Shown: positions 45,953 through 57,214 of the stretch, in pieces
How the letters are laid out: each line of letters opens with the position of its first letter
Numbering within the stretch: position 1 is the stretch's first letter
Origin: Aquitalea aquatica
Lineage (GTDB): Bacteria > Pseudomonadota > Gammaproteobacteria > Burkholderiales > Chromobacteriaceae
Assembly: GCF_013911085.1 (NCBI RefSeq)
Contig: NZ_JACERN010000033.1
Coordinates: forward strand, 248,001 to 312,000
Length of the DNA: 64,000 nucleotides
Reading direction: 5' to 3'
Made by a program: the position numbers and the translations under genes
Notes under the pieces: generated by a model
The model's database searches: none
What the model saw: the letters and a program-made list of their open reading frames with translations, nothing else
What the model was told of the DNA's origin: nothing

Positions 45953-46734
45953 AATTATCGGCCAATCTGAGCATGCTGTTTGCCCACCTGCCCTGGCCGC
46001 AGCGCTTTGCCGCAGCCCGTGCGGCAGGCTTTCAGGCAGTGGAAATCCAGTTTCCTTATGAACACAGCGTGCAGCAACTACAGCAATGGCTGGGTGAGAA
46101 TCAGCTCAAGCTGGTACTGATCAATGCCCCGGCCGGCGACCTGATGCAAGGCGGCAGTGGCCTGGCCGGCACACCGGGCCGGGAGGAAGAATTCGCCGCC
46201 GGACTGCAGCAATGCCTGCACTACGCCACCGCTCTGAATGTGGAGGCCGTCAACATCCTGCCAGGGCGGCTGGCTGCCGGCTGCAGCCGTGAACAGGCCA
46301 TCGCGGTATTACATGGCAATCTGCGACTGGCAGCCGACACGCTGGCCCCGCACCATATCCGCTGCACCGTGGAAGCCATCAACCGCCACGACATGCCAGA
46401 CTTTCTCATCAGCACGCCCGCCGAGCTGCAACAACTGCCAGCACATGCCAATCTTTACTGGCAGATCGATCTCTATCACATGGCCCGCATGGACGAAGCA
46501 CTGGAGCCATTGCTGCAGCAACACTGGCCGCGTATCGGCCACCTGCAGTTTGCCGATGTGCCGGGACGCGGTGCGCCGGGCAGTGGCGCACTGGATTTCG
46601 CCGCCCTGTTCGCACAGCTTGCCAGCCTGCCCTATCCCTACTGGAGTGGCGCGGAATATCGCGATACCGATGGTGCAGTGCAATGGCTGCAGCCATTACT
46701 GGCAAAGCAAGCCATGAATGGCCAGCAGGGCTGA
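45946..46734 (+). CDS. hyi: Hydroxypyruvate isomerase
   Basis: 262 residues, a TIM-barrel of the xylose isomerase-like class. It interconverts hydroxypyruvate and tartronate semialdehyde. Characteristic segments: NLSMLFAHLPWPQRFAAARAAGF near 6, VEAINRHDMPDF near 144 (with the metal-binding acid), and GHLQFADVPGRGAPG near 203. Its start overlaps the glxR stop by 7 bp, so the pair is coupled. Together they form the lower half of the glyoxylate-glycerate route; the carboligase gene was not found in the window. Confidence 0.9.
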   Translation: MLKLSANLSMLFAHLPWPQRFAAARAAGFQAVEIQFPYEHSVQQLQQWLGENQLKLVLINAPAGDLMQGGSGLAGTPGREEEFAAGLQQCLHYATALNVEAVNILPGRLAAGCSREQAIAVLHGNLRLAADTLAPHHIRCTVEAINRHDMPDFLISTPAELQQLPAHANLYWQIDLYHMARMDEALEPLLQQHWPRIGHLQFADVPGRGAPGSGALDFAALFAQLASLPYPYWSGAEYRDTDGAVQWLQPLLAKQAMNGQQG

Positions 46735-46736
46735 AT

Positions 46737-46758
46737 ATTGCAGAAATATGCAATTTTT
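46737..46758 (+). terminator. Terminator of the glxR-hyi operon
   Basis: A 6-bp stem ATTGCA/TGCAAT with a 6-base loop, followed by a T-rich stretch. Confidence 0.7.
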
Positions 46759-47097
46759 CTCTTTTTGCGACATCACCTGGCGGTGAATCAATCACTTAGC
46801 CAAGCACTTTGCAAAAACAGCTTGCAAACGCTTTAATTTTACCGTAAAGTGCCAACCCTTCTGATTTCCATTTCCACCGGCAGTATTTGCAGCTGTTTCG
46901 CAGCATTGCCGGTGTGATGCTTCATCGTCCCTGACCGATATTCCAGGCTTCGTCCACGTAGTGTCTCTTTTGACTGGACTGCTGTTCGCCGCTTGCACAG
47001 GTTGGTGCCGATGACCGACAGCCTCTGAAACGAGGCTGCTAACCGCCACATCTCCTGGCCAAGCGACACCGGCTCTACTCCGGTTTGAAAGGATATT
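46759..47097 (+). promoter_or_regulatory. Promoter region and long structured leader of the DEAD-box helicase gene
   Basis: About 340 bases without a gene. A weak promoter (TTGCAA at 46822, TAAAGT at 46845, 17-bp spacer) would give a leader of about 240 bases. Two hairpins precede the start: CAGCCTC/GAGGCTG at 47019-47038 and ACCGG/CCGGT at 47068-47084, the latter just before the AAAGGA ribosome site. Helicase genes induced by cold often have such leaders; here this is inference. Confidence 0.5.
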
Positions 47098-48459
47098 ATG
47101 CATTTCTCCGATCTGGGCATTGCCCCTACCATTCTGCGCGCACTCGAAACTGCTGGTTACACCTCGCCCACCGGCGTACAAGCCGAAGCCATCCCCGCTG
47201 CCATCGCTGGCCGCGACCTGCTGGTTTCCGCCCAAACCGGTAGCGGCAAGACCGCAGCCTTCCTGCTGCCGGCACTGACCAAGCTGTCCGAGCGCTCCAC
47301 TGGCAAGGGTCAAGGTCCGCGCGTTCTGGTACTGTGCCCGACTCGCGAACTGGCCCAACAGGTTGAGAAGAACGCCCTGGAATACGGCAAGGACCTGCGC
47401 TGGATGAAAACCGCCTGCCTGGTTGGCGGCGCTTCCTTCGGCTACCAGACCCGCGCCCTGTCCCGCCCGATCGACCTGATCGTGGCCACCCCGGGCCGTC
47501 TGATGGACCACATGCGCTCCGGCCGTATCGACTTCTCCCGCCTGGAAATGCTGGTGCTGGACGAAGCCGACCGCATGCTGGACATGGGCTTCATCGATGA
47601 CATCGAAACCATCGTCAAGGCCACCCCGGAAACCCGTCAGACCGTACTGTTCTCCGCCACCCTGGACGGCACCGTTGGTCGCATGGCTGAAAAGATGACC
47701 CGCGATCCGCAGCGCATCGAAATCGCCCGCACCGAAACCTCCGGCGGCACCATCGAAGAACATCTGCTGTACGCTGACGACCTGAACCACAAGCATCGCC
47801 TGCTGGATCACATCCTGAAAGAATCGGGTTTTGACCAGTGCGTGATCTTCTCGGCGACCAAGGCCTACACCGAAGAACTGGCCGACAAGCTGTCCGACCA
47901 GGGCTACTCTGCCGCCTGCCTGCATGGCGACATGCCGCAAAGCTGGCGTAACCGTACCCTGAACGACCTGCGTCGTGGCCGTATCAAAATCCTGGTTGCC
48001 ACCGACGTTGCTGCTCGCGGCATCGACGTACCGACCATCACCCACGTAGTGAACTTCGACCTGCCCAAGCAAGCTGAAGACTACGTACACCGTATCGGCC
48101 GTACCGGTCGTGCCGGTCGCGATGGCACTGCCATCACCCTGGCGGAATCGAAAGAATTCCACAAGGTTCGCCGTATCGAGCAATACCTGAAGCGCCAGAT
48201 CACCGAAGGCGTGATCGAAGGCCTGGAACCGACCCGTCGCCCGCCGAAAGGCCCGCGTCGCAACGGCAAGCCGGGTGGTTACGGTGCTCAGGGCCAAGGC
48301 CAGCGTCGTGGCAGCAGCAGCAGCGCCGGCAATGGTTATGGTCGCGAGCGTCGCGAAGGCGGCTACGGCCGCGGCACTGGCAGCAGCAGCTACGACAAGC
48401 GCGGTCCGCGTTCGTCCAGCGCCAGCCAAGGCCAGCGCAGCACCCAGCGCGCCGACTAA
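47098..48459 (+). CDS. DEAD-box ATP-dependent RNA helicase (RhlE-like)
   Basis: 453 residues. All superfamily 2 motifs are present: Q motif GYTSPTGVQAEAI, Walker A AQTGSGKT near 47, DEAD in VLDEADRMLDMGF near 157, SAT near 191, and HRIGRTGRAGR near 323. The C-terminal 75 residues are rich in glycine, serine and arginine, an RNA-binding tail. It remodels RNA, for instance in ribosome assembly or mRNA decay. AAAGGA is 5 bp upstream. Its long leader may make expression temperature-dependent. Confidence 0.96.
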   Translation: MHFSDLGIAPTILRALETAGYTSPTGVQAEAIPAAIAGRDLLVSAQTGSGKTAAFLLPALTKLSERSTGKGQGPRVLVLCPTRELAQQVEKNALEYGKDLRWMKTACLVGGASFGYQTRALSRPIDLIVATPGRLMDHMRSGRIDFSRLEMLVLDEADRMLDMGFIDDIETIVKATPETRQTVLFSATLDGTVGRMAEKMTRDPQRIEIARTETSGGTIEEHLLYADDLNHKHRLLDHILKESGFDQCVIFSATKAYTEELADKLSDQGYSAACLHGDMPQSWRNRTLNDLRRGRIKILVATDVAARGIDVPTITHVVNFDLPKQAEDYVHRIGRTGRAGRDGTAITLAESKEFHKVRRIEQYLKRQITEGVIEGLEPTRRPPKGPRRNGKPGGYGAQGQGQRRGSSSSAGNGYGRERREGGYGRGTGSSSYDKRGPRSSSASQGQRSTQRAD

Positions 48460-48477
48460 ACATCAGGCAGCATCATG

Positions 48478-48506
48478 AAAAAGGCGATCTCCGGATCGCC
48501 TTTTTT
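48478..48506 (+). terminator. Terminator of the helicase gene
   Basis: A 12-bp stem AAAAAGGCGATC with a 4-base loop and six T. Confidence 0.92.
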
Positions 48507-48621
48507 CTTGCCTGCCCGATTGCTGTCATTCAAAAAACTCATGCAGGCACCGGTATAAACTGGCTTGTCAGATTACGGCAAGCACACTCAGAATGGGCGT
48601 ACTACCCGTATCGGAGTTCGC

Positions 48622-50418
48622 ATGACCACCCTCTCCAGCATTCCCCAACGGCTGAGCGCACTGCGTCAGGCCATGCAGCAACATCATATTGATGCCTGTC
48701 TGATCCCCTCGTCCGATCCCCACCTTTCGGAATACCTGCCCGCACACTGGCAGGCCCGCCAATGGCTATCCGGCTTCAAGGGATCGATGGGCACGCTGAT
48801 CGTGACCCTTGACCAGGCCGGCCTGTGGGCCGACAGCCGCTACTGGGAACAAGCGGAACAGGAGCTGCAGGGTAGCAGCATCAGCCTGATGAAAATCCAG
48901 ACCGCCGCCAGCACCCAGCATCTGGACTGGCTGGCACAGCAGCTGGGCAATGGCCAGACACTGAGTGTAGACGGTGACGTATTAAGCCTGGCCGCAGCAC
49001 AAGCCCTGCAAACCGCCCTGCATGCCAAAGGCGTGCAGCTGCGCACCGATATCGATCTGGTCGGGCAAATCTGGCAGGCACGCCCGGCACTGCCGGTTGC
49101 CGCCATCTACCCGCACGCTGCGCCATTTGCCAGCACCAGTCGTGCGGACAAGCTGCTGGCCGTACGTCAGGCCATGCAACAGGCAGCTGCCAGTCATCAC
49201 TTCATCTCCACCCTGGACGACATCGCCTGGCTGTTCAATCTGCGCGGGGCCGATGTCAGCTACAACCCGGTTTTCATCAGCCACGCCCTGATCAGCAGCG
49301 AACAAGCGACATTGTTCGTCGACAGCAGCAAGCTGGATGCCACACTGCGTGCAGAACTGGCCGCCGATGGCATTGAGCTGGCAGATTACCAGCTGACCAA
49401 GAACGCACTCAGCCAGCTGAGCGCCAGCGACCGCATTCTGATCGACCCGCGTCGCATCACGCTGGGCTTGCGCCAGGCAATTGCCACAGACACCACCGTG
49501 ATCAGCGCCATCAACCCCAGCACCATGCTCAAATCACGCAAGACCGCCGCCGAGGCCGCCCAGGTGCGCAGCACCATGGAGCAGGATGGCGCAGCGCTAT
49601 GCGAGTTCTTTGCCTGGTTTGAAAACTCGGTCAATCGCGAGGCCATCACCGAGCTGACCATCGACGAGCAGATCACCGCCGCCCGCGCCCGCCGCCCCGG
49701 CTTTGTCTCGCCCAGCTTCGCCACCATTGCCGGTTTCAATGCCAATGGCGCCCTGCCTCACTACCATGCCACCGCCGAAGCACACTCCCCCATCAGCGGC
49801 GACGGCCTGCTGCTGATCGACTCCGGCGGCCAGTATCTGGGCGGCACCACCGACATCACCCGCGTAGTGGCCGTGGGCACGCCCAGTAGCGAGCAGAAGC
49901 GCGACTTCACCCTGGTATTGAAGGGAACCATCAATCTGTCGATGGCCCACTTTCCGCGCGGCACCCTGTCGCCGATGCTGGACGCCCTGGCCCGCGCGCC
50001 GATGTGGCAGCACAATATCGACTTCGGCCACGGCACCGGTCATGGCGTAGGCTATTTCCTCAATGTGCATGAGGGCCCGCAAACCATCTCACGTAGCCTG
50101 TCAGACCCCAGCATGGCAATGCAGGAAGGCATGATCACCTCGGTAGAACCCGGCATTTACCGCCCCGGCCAATGGGGGGTGCGCATCGAAAATCTGGTGC
50201 TGAACGTGGATGCCGAACAGAACGGTTTTGGCGACTTCCTGCGCTTCGAAACCCTCACCCTCTGCCCAATTGACACCCGCTGCATCGAGCACAGCCTGCT
50301 GTCACGGCAAGAGGTGGACTGGCTGAACCACTATCACCAGGAAGTACGTACCCGCCTGCTACCCCTGATGGATGGCCCGGCTCGCGACTGGCTGCTGCAC
50401 ACTACTCAGGCGATTTGA
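48622..50418 (+). CDS. Xaa-Pro aminopeptidase (M24B, long form)
   Basis: 598 residues from ATG at 48622 with GGAG upstream. It removes N-terminal residues before proline. The long N-terminal region (1-310) holds two creatinase-like domains, as in eukaryote-like XPNPEP1 proteins. The metal-binding pita-bread domain follows: LLIDSGGQYLGGTTDITR near 395-411 (two aspartates), HGTGHGVGYFLNVHEGP near 475 and SVEPGIY near 512. Cytoplasmic, no signal peptide. Ends at a terminator shared with argS. Confidence 0.93.
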   Translation: MTTLSSIPQRLSALRQAMQQHHIDACLIPSSDPHLSEYLPAHWQARQWLSGFKGSMGTLIVTLDQAGLWADSRYWEQAEQELQGSSISLMKIQTAASTQHLDWLAQQLGNGQTLSVDGDVLSLAAAQALQTALHAKGVQLRTDIDLVGQIWQARPALPVAAIYPHAAPFASTSRADKLLAVRQAMQQAAASHHFISTLDDIAWLFNLRGADVSYNPVFISHALISSEQATLFVDSSKLDATLRAELAADGIELADYQLTKNALSQLSASDRILIDPRRITLGLRQAIATDTTVISAINPSTMLKSRKTAAEAAQVRSTMEQDGAALCEFFAWFENSVNREAITELTIDEQITAARARRPGFVSPSFATIAGFNANGALPHYHATAEAHSPISGDGLLLIDSGGQYLGGTTDITRVVAVGTPSSEQKRDFTLVLKGTINLSMAHFPRGTLSPMLDALARAPMWQHNIDFGHGTGHGVGYFLNVHEGPQTISRSLSDPSMAMQEGMITSVEPGIYRPGQWGVRIENLVLNVDAEQNGFGDFLRFETLTLCPIDTRCIEHSLLSRQEVDWLNHYHQEVRTRLLPLMDGPARDWLLHTTQAI

Positions 50419-50438
50419 GCCTCGGCCAGCCACAAAAG

Positions 50439-50467
50439 AAAACGCCCTGATATTTCAGGGCGTTTTT
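50439..50467. terminator. Bidirectional terminator between the aminopeptidase gene and argS
   Basis: A 12-bp stem AAAACGCCCTGA with a 4-base loop and T/A runs on both arms, ending both converging transcripts. Confidence 0.92.
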
Positions 50468-50490
50468 CATGTCCGGCCAGCAATACCGGT

Positions 50491-52359
<1,869 letters not shown>

Positions 52360-52382
52360 TCATGCACCACACCCACCCTGGA

Positions 52383-53432
52383 CTATGAAAGCCAGATGGT
52401 TTCGCCGATGGCCGGCAACATGAAATCGGCCGGACTGATCTGCTGCTCACGCAAGGCCATGGCCAGTTCCGCCATCGGCTGCTGTATCGGCTCGTCGGTC
52501 AGGATGAAGGTGCCCCAGTGCACTGCCCAGGCCTTGCGCGCTGCAACATGCTTGAAAATGCGCACGGCCTCATCGGGATTGACATGCTGCGCCCGCATGA
52601 CCTTGCGCGGCTCGTAAGCCCCGATAGGTAGCAGGGCAAAATCCACCGGCCCGATATGCAGGCCGATTTCATGAAACAGCTCGGCCTGATAACCGGTATC
52701 ACCGGGATACCATATCTTCAAACCCGCCCCTTCCAGCAGATAACCGCCCCACAGCGCCTTGTTCAGGTCACCCCATGGGCCACGATTGCTCCAGTGATGC
52801 GCAGGCGTCAGCAGCACACGCAACGCACCACGCTCAACCGCATGCCACCAGTCCAGCTCAACTATCTGCTCGGCCGGCACGCCAGCCGCACGCACGGCCC
52901 GCGCCACTCCCAATGGCACCACGAAGTCCGGCGCCCCGCCCGGCTGCTGCGCCAGCCGCTTGAGCGTGGGAAAATCCAGATGGTCGTAATGCAGATGGGT
53001 CAGCAAAACCAGGTCAATGCGTGGCAGATCGGGCAAATCAAGCGGCAGTGGCACTTGCCGCTTTGGCCCCAGGTGGCGAAACGGCGATACCCGTGGCGAC
53101 AGCGCCGGATCAATCAGGACATTCTGCCCGCACAGCTGGATGAAACTACTGGCATGGCCCAGCCAGGTCACCGAGGTACGTTGACGGTTGGCCCGCAGGG
53201 CGGCGGACTCACCGCTACTCAGCGGGACCATTTCCGGCCGGTGATCCGGTCGCGGACGCCACCACTGCGACAGCTTCCAGTGCAACAGGCTACCCAGGGT
53301 TGGCAGGGTAAAAGGGTAAAGATTGCGATAGCTAGCGGGGCCATGATGCCGCGCCGCCGGCTTTGCCACATACGGTGCACGGTTGAACAGCGAGGCCAGC
53401 CAGTCAGGACGTCTGAACATGAAGCATTCCAT
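52383..53432 (-). CDS. MBL-fold metallo-hydrolase, UlaG / NAPE-PLD-like
   Basis: 349 residues. A metallo-beta-lactamase fold with the HxHxDH motif LTHLHYDHLD near residue 148, preceded by TWLGHASSFIQL near 95, and later histidines in LTPAHHWSNRG near 212 and the PGDTGYQ aspartate near 248. The pattern is that of UlaG and NAPE-PLD-like hydrolases, which act on lactones or phosphodiesters; substrate here is unknown. Start at 53432 has AGGGAA upstream; an ATG four codons later is possible. Confidence 0.87.
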   Translation of the reverse strand: MECFMFRRPDWLASLFNRAPYVAKPAARHHGPASYRNLYPFTLPTLGSLLHWKLSQWWRPRPDHRPEMVPLSSGESAALRANRQRTSVTWLGHASSFIQLCGQNVLIDPALSPRVSPFRHLGPKRQVPLPLDLPDLPRIDLVLLTHLHYDHLDFPTLKRLAQQPGGAPDFVVPLGVARAVRAAGVPAEQIVELDWWHAVERGALRVLLTPAHHWSNRGPWGDLNKALWGGYLLEGAGLKIWYPGDTGYQAELFHEIGLHIGPVDFALLPIGAYEPRKVMRAQHVNPDEAVRIFKHVAARKAWAVHWGTFILTDEPIQQPMAELAMALREQQISPADFMLPAIGETIWLS

Positions 53433-53502
53433 AAAAACAATTCCCTGAGTGTGCCGCCCCGGCCCGGCTTTGCCAAGTCAAACCGGAAAAAGGGAAAACC
53501 AT

Positions 53503-53529
53503 GAAAAATGGCCTCCAGCGGAGGCCATT
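53503..53529 (-). terminator. Terminator of the porin gene
   Basis: A 10-bp stem AATGGCCTCC with a 3-base loop, followed on the minus strand by a short T tract. It lies 24 bp after the porin stop. Confidence 0.85.
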
Positions 53530-53552
53530 CGAGCGGTGAAACAGTCAGGCAA

Positions 53553-55046
53553 TCAAAAGCTGTATACAGCTTGGGCGGCAAAGATGTCGTTGCTCTTGCG
53601 ATAGTTGCCATCGTTACGCAGGAACACGTCGCGATTAGCCCAGTCGTGGCGGTATTCCATCTTCAGGGTCAGCTGATCGGTCGGGTAGAACAGCAAGGCT
53701 GCTGTCAAAGCCTGGCGGGTAGCGCCAGCGCAGTCGGTGCCGGTACCACCATTGGCAACGCTATCGTTGTAGCAAGCCTGGGAGATGCCAAAGCCGTTAG
53801 TGCCATCCACACCAGCGTAATTTCCGCCGGTCACGCTATTCGTACCCGAGGAAAGAGCAATACCACCGCCGCCGCCACCATTCTTACTGTCATTCAGGTA
53901 GTCGTAACGCAAGGTGGCACCCATGCGACCGAACCAGTCAGAATTCCACTTCTGATGGGCCAGCAGCGAGAAGCCATACCAGACGGCATCGCCACCATTC
54001 CAGGCAGCCTGTTTCTGCCGGCCATAATCCAGCTCGGCATTCAGCACGCCATCGGTCATGGTGTAGGTGGCATCCAGTTCGGCAAAGTAGTAATTGCTGT
54101 ACGGGTTGCTAGACGTACCCTGGTAGCCATAGGTCTTGTCGGTATTACCACTGGCGTCGGTATGTGCCACCAGCGACTGACGTCCAACGTTAGCCGAACC
54201 GCCGATATCCAGCGCACTACTCCAGGTGTAATCAAAGCGGCCGGTCACACTGGGGGTGTTATTGGCCGATTTGCCATTATTGGTATCCACCGAATTGGCC
54301 GAGGTACGGAACTGCTCGTTGGCAATCATGAACTTGGTGGCCCATGCACCATGCGCCCAGTTGAAGCCGGCACCCACATAGCTGCCCGGGTCACTGAAGT
54401 CATACAGCAGACCATGGGTAATGGTGTTCATCTGGTTGGACTGCTGTACTTCGTAGCCACCAAAACTATTCATCAGGCCGGCCACCAGCTGGGTGGTGTC
54501 GGATACCGGGAAATTGATCATCGCGGTATTGATGATGTTGTTGGTGCCACCGCCATCCAGCAAGGTATTACCCGAACCACGATTAGGCAGGATACTGATT
54601 TCAGCACTCGGTGCCATCGGGCCTACCCCGAAGGTTTTCTTGATGTCCAGATAGACATCGCCAAAGGTGCTGTTGGTATAGGCATAACCGCTATTGTGGT
54701 TAACGAACTGGAAGCCCGCGCTCTTGCCACTGCGGTTATACAGATAGGTCGGATCCAGGTAGCCGGTCACGCTCAGGCCGGCAATCGGGCCTTCGCTGGC
54801 GTCGGTGGTCAGCTTGTCCACCTTCATTTCCATGCCTGCCACACGCTGCTTCAGCTCGGTATTGGCATCATCAGCCTCCGGGGCCTTGGCGGCAGTTGCC
54901 GCATTCACAGCTTTCTGCAACTGCTGCATTTGCGCCTGCAAAGCCTCTAACTGGGCCTTCAGCTTGGCGATCTCGTCTCCCTTGGCATCGGCCATGGCTA
55001 CGCCGGGAAGACCTGCGATCAGTGCACTGATCAACAATTTCTTCAT
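53553..55046 (-). CDS. Outer-membrane porin-like protein (DUF3138 type)
   Basis: 497 residues. A signal peptide MKKLLISALIAGLPGVAMA is followed by an N-terminal coiled coil (residues 25-65, rich in leucine and glutamine) and a 16-strand-like beta region with aromatic ends. It ends in ...AQAVYSF, the C-terminal phenylalanine recognised by the BAM machinery. Glycine-serine-asparagine loops (GGGGGGIALSSG near 365) look like surface loops. It follows the polyamine permease operon and a terminator, so it has its own transcript. Solute unknown. Confidence 0.82.
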   Translation of the reverse strand: MKKLLISALIAGLPGVAMADAKGDEIAKLKAQLEALQAQMQQLQKAVNAATAAKAPEADDANTELKQRVAGMEMKVDKLTTDASEGPIAGLSVTGYLDPTYLYNRSGKSAGFQFVNHNSGYAYTNSTFGDVYLDIKKTFGVGPMAPSAEISILPNRGSGNTLLDGGGTNNIINTAMINFPVSDTTQLVAGLMNSFGGYEVQQSNQMNTITHGLLYDFSDPGSYVGAGFNWAHGAWATKFMIANEQFRTSANSVDTNNGKSANNTPSVTGRFDYTWSSALDIGGSANVGRQSLVAHTDASGNTDKTYGYQGTSSNPYSNYYFAELDATYTMTDGVLNAELDYGRQKQAAWNGGDAVWYGFSLLAHQKWNSDWFGRMGATLRYDYLNDSKNGGGGGGIALSSGTNSVTGGNYAGVDGTNGFGISQACYNDSVANGGTGTDCAGATRQALTAALLFYPTDQLTLKMEYRHDWANRDVFLRNDGNYRKSNDIFAAQAVYSF

Positions 55047-55101
55047 CTCACTTCTCCCTTGTCCTACTGCATGGATACCACGTTGTTTTCACTGCACCTA
55101 C

Positions 55102-55146
55102 AAAAAAGGGCAGCAACCGGAATGCTGTGTATCCCTGCTGCTGCCC
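55102..55146 (-). terminator. Terminator of the polyamine transporter operon
   Basis: An 8-bp stem GGGCAGCA/TGCTGCCC enclosing 23 bases, with six T after it in minus-strand sense. Confidence 0.8.
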
Positions 55147-55175
55147 TGTCGTTGCCTACGACCTGCCTTGCTGGC

Positions 55176-56021
55176 TTACGCCTGATTGAAGGCTAGTTGC
55201 ATTTCACGATCACGCTTGCGTTGTACCGAGCGCATATACAGATTGCCTGCCACGACACCCACCGACACCACGATGATGAACAGGGTGGCCAATGCGTTCA
55301 TTTCCGGGTTCAGACCCAGACGCACACGGGAGAAGATCACCATCGGCAGCGTGGTGGAACCCGGACCGGACAGGAAGGCGGTCAGCACCAGGTCATCCAG
55401 CGACAGGGTGAAGGACAGCAGCCAGCCGGACACCAGCGCCTGGGAAATCAGCGGCAGGGTGATCACGAAGAACACCTTGAGCGGACGCGCCCCCAGATCC
55501 ATGGCAGCTTCTTCCAGCGAACGGTTCAGCTCACGCACACGGGACTGCACCACGATGGCCACATAGGACACGCATAACATCACGTGGCCAATCCAGATGG
55601 TGAACACGCCCCGCCCTTCCGGCCAACCAAAAGCCTGCTCCATCGCCACGAACAGCAGCAGCAGCGAGATACCCTGAATCACCTCGGGAATTACCAGCGG
55701 CGCATTGATCATGCCGGCAAACAGCGGGAACAGGCGGAAGCGGTTGAGCCGCGCCATCACGAAACCCGCCCAGGTGCCAATCACCACGGCAGCAGTCGCC
55801 GTCATCAGGGCAATCTTGATACTGAGCAGGGCGGCATTGATCAGCTCGTCATCCTCCAGCAGTGCCCAATACCACTTGGTGGAGAAACCCGACCACACCG
55901 TAACCAGCTTGGACTCGTTGAACGAGTAGATGATCAGCAGCGCAATAGGCAGATAAAGGAAGGCATAGCCGAAGCCAAGTACCGCATAAGACAGCGGCTT
56001 GCTGGGTTTCATCGTGCTCAT
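55176..56021 (-). CDS. potI: Polyamine ABC transporter permease
   Basis: 281 residues with six membrane helices. The EAA loop is ELNRSLEEAAMDLGARPLKVF near residue 165, coupling to the ATPase. Sequence style is PotI/PotC: SGFSTKWYWALLEDDELINAALLSI near 45. It overlaps the upstream permease by 4 bp. Imports putrescine or spermidine with PotH. Confidence 0.92.
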   Translation of the reverse strand: MSTMKPSKPLSYAVLGFGYAFLYLPIALLIIYSFNESKLVTVWSGFSTKWYWALLEDDELINAALLSIKIALMTATAAVVIGTWAGFVMARLNRFRLFPLFAGMINAPLVIPEVIQGISLLLLFVAMEQAFGWPEGRGVFTIWIGHVMLCVSYVAIVVQSRVRELNRSLEEAAMDLGARPLKVFFVITLPLISQALVSGWLLSFTLSLDDLVLTAFLSGPGSTTLPMVIFSRVRLGLNPEMNALATLFIIVVSVGVVAGNLYMRSVQRKRDREMQLAFNQA

Positions 56022-56926
56022 TTCACTTCCTCCATCACTTTCGCTTGGTAATGCTGGAACAAGGCCATCGGCACCAGCAGCAGCAGCACCATGGCGCAGG
56101 TCACGGTCGCGGCCATCGGCCAGTCCATATTGTTAAAGAATTCATCCCACATTACGCGACCGATCATCAGCGTGTCCGAACCACCCAGCAGTTCCGGGAT
56201 CACGTATTCGCCCACCGCCGGAATGAATACCAGCAGGCTGCCGGCGATGATGCCGTTTTTCGACAGCGGCAGCGTCACCTGGACAAATGCCTTCCACGGA
56301 CGGGCGCCCAGGTCATAGGCAGCCTCCAGCAGGCGCAGGTCCATTTTCACCAGATGGGCATACAGCGGCATGATCATGAAGGGCAGATAGGAGAACACCA
56401 TGCCGATATACACACCCCAGTTGGTGTGATAGAGCCGCAGCGGGGTATCGATGACCCCCAGCCACATCAGGAACTGATTGAGGAAACCGTCATTCTTGAG
56501 AATGCCGATCCAGGCATAAACGCGAATCAGGTAGGAAGTCCAGAACGGCAGCATCACCATCATCATCAGCGTGTCACGAGCAGACTCGGACGCACGGGCG
56601 ATGTAATAGGCCATGGGATAGCCGATCAGCAAGCACAGCACGGTGGAGACAAAAGCCATCTGCACCGAACTGATATAGGTGGCGAAATACAAATCGTCAC
56701 CCAGCATGAACTTGTAGTGGCCAATATTAAGCACCAGGGTGAAGACGTCGTCTTCCATCTTGGTCAGCGGCGTATAGGGCGGAATGCCCAGCTGCTGCTG
56801 CGAGAAGCTGATGCCTACTACCAGCAGGAAGGGCAGCAGGAAAAACACAAACAAAAACAGGAAGGGAACACCAATGACGGTAGTCCTGCCGGACGGAAAC
56901 CATCGACTAAAATTGAGACTTTTCAT
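56018..56926 (-). CDS. potH: Polyamine ABC transporter permease
   Basis: 302 residues from ATG at 56926 (a GTG at 56938 is possible). Six membrane helices and an EAA loop MDLRLLEAAYDLGARPWKAF near 190. Style is PotH/PotB. Forms the heterodimeric channel with PotI, whose start overlaps its stop by 4 bp (ATGA). There is no ATPase gene beside it. Confidence 0.92.
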   Translation of the reverse strand: MKSLNFSRWFPSGRTTVIGVPFLFLFVFFLLPFLLVVGISFSQQQLGIPPYTPLTKMEDDVFTLVLNIGHYKFMLGDDLYFATYISSVQMAFVSTVLCLLIGYPMAYYIARASESARDTLMMMVMLPFWTSYLIRVYAWIGILKNDGFLNQFLMWLGVIDTPLRLYHTNWGVYIGMVFSYLPFMIMPLYAHLVKMDLRLLEAAYDLGARPWKAFVQVTLPLSKNGIIAGSLLVFIPAVGEYVIPELLGGSDTLMIGRVMWDEFFNNMDWPMAATVTCAMVLLLLVPMALFQHYQAKVMEEVK

Positions 56927-57214
56927 GTTTAGCACCACTTGGCCGGTGGGACCGGCTTGCCAAGCACATCTTTACAGCCATCATATCAAGGCCCTGTCAC
57001 GACTCGCCCTGATGTGATGACTTACGTTTCACTACAGCCCGGCTCTCCGGAACCAGACTGTAACCCTCACTCCAGTACTACTTTGTCTTAGCCAGCTACT
57101 TTCCGGCAATACGGTAGCAGCGGCTGTTGCATCAACCCCTGCGGCACTACACCGAGGAATCGTGCAGGTCAGAACCAGCCGGGTGAACAACCACCCGGCC
57201 AGTCAGGACACGGT
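56927..57214. other. Non-coding gap between the polyamine binding protein and permease genes
   Basis: About 290 bases with no gene. In enterobacteria the ATPase gene potG fills this place. A GC-rich hairpin at 57178-57199 (GCCGGGTG stem, weak T tail) may end or attenuate the binding-protein transcript. No ATPase motif remains here. Confidence 0.6.

Noticed and set aside
46792-48429. Minus-strand frame of 545 codons opposite the helicase gene
   Set aside because: It covers the helicase coding sequence exactly out of frame and has no ribosome site or protein motif.
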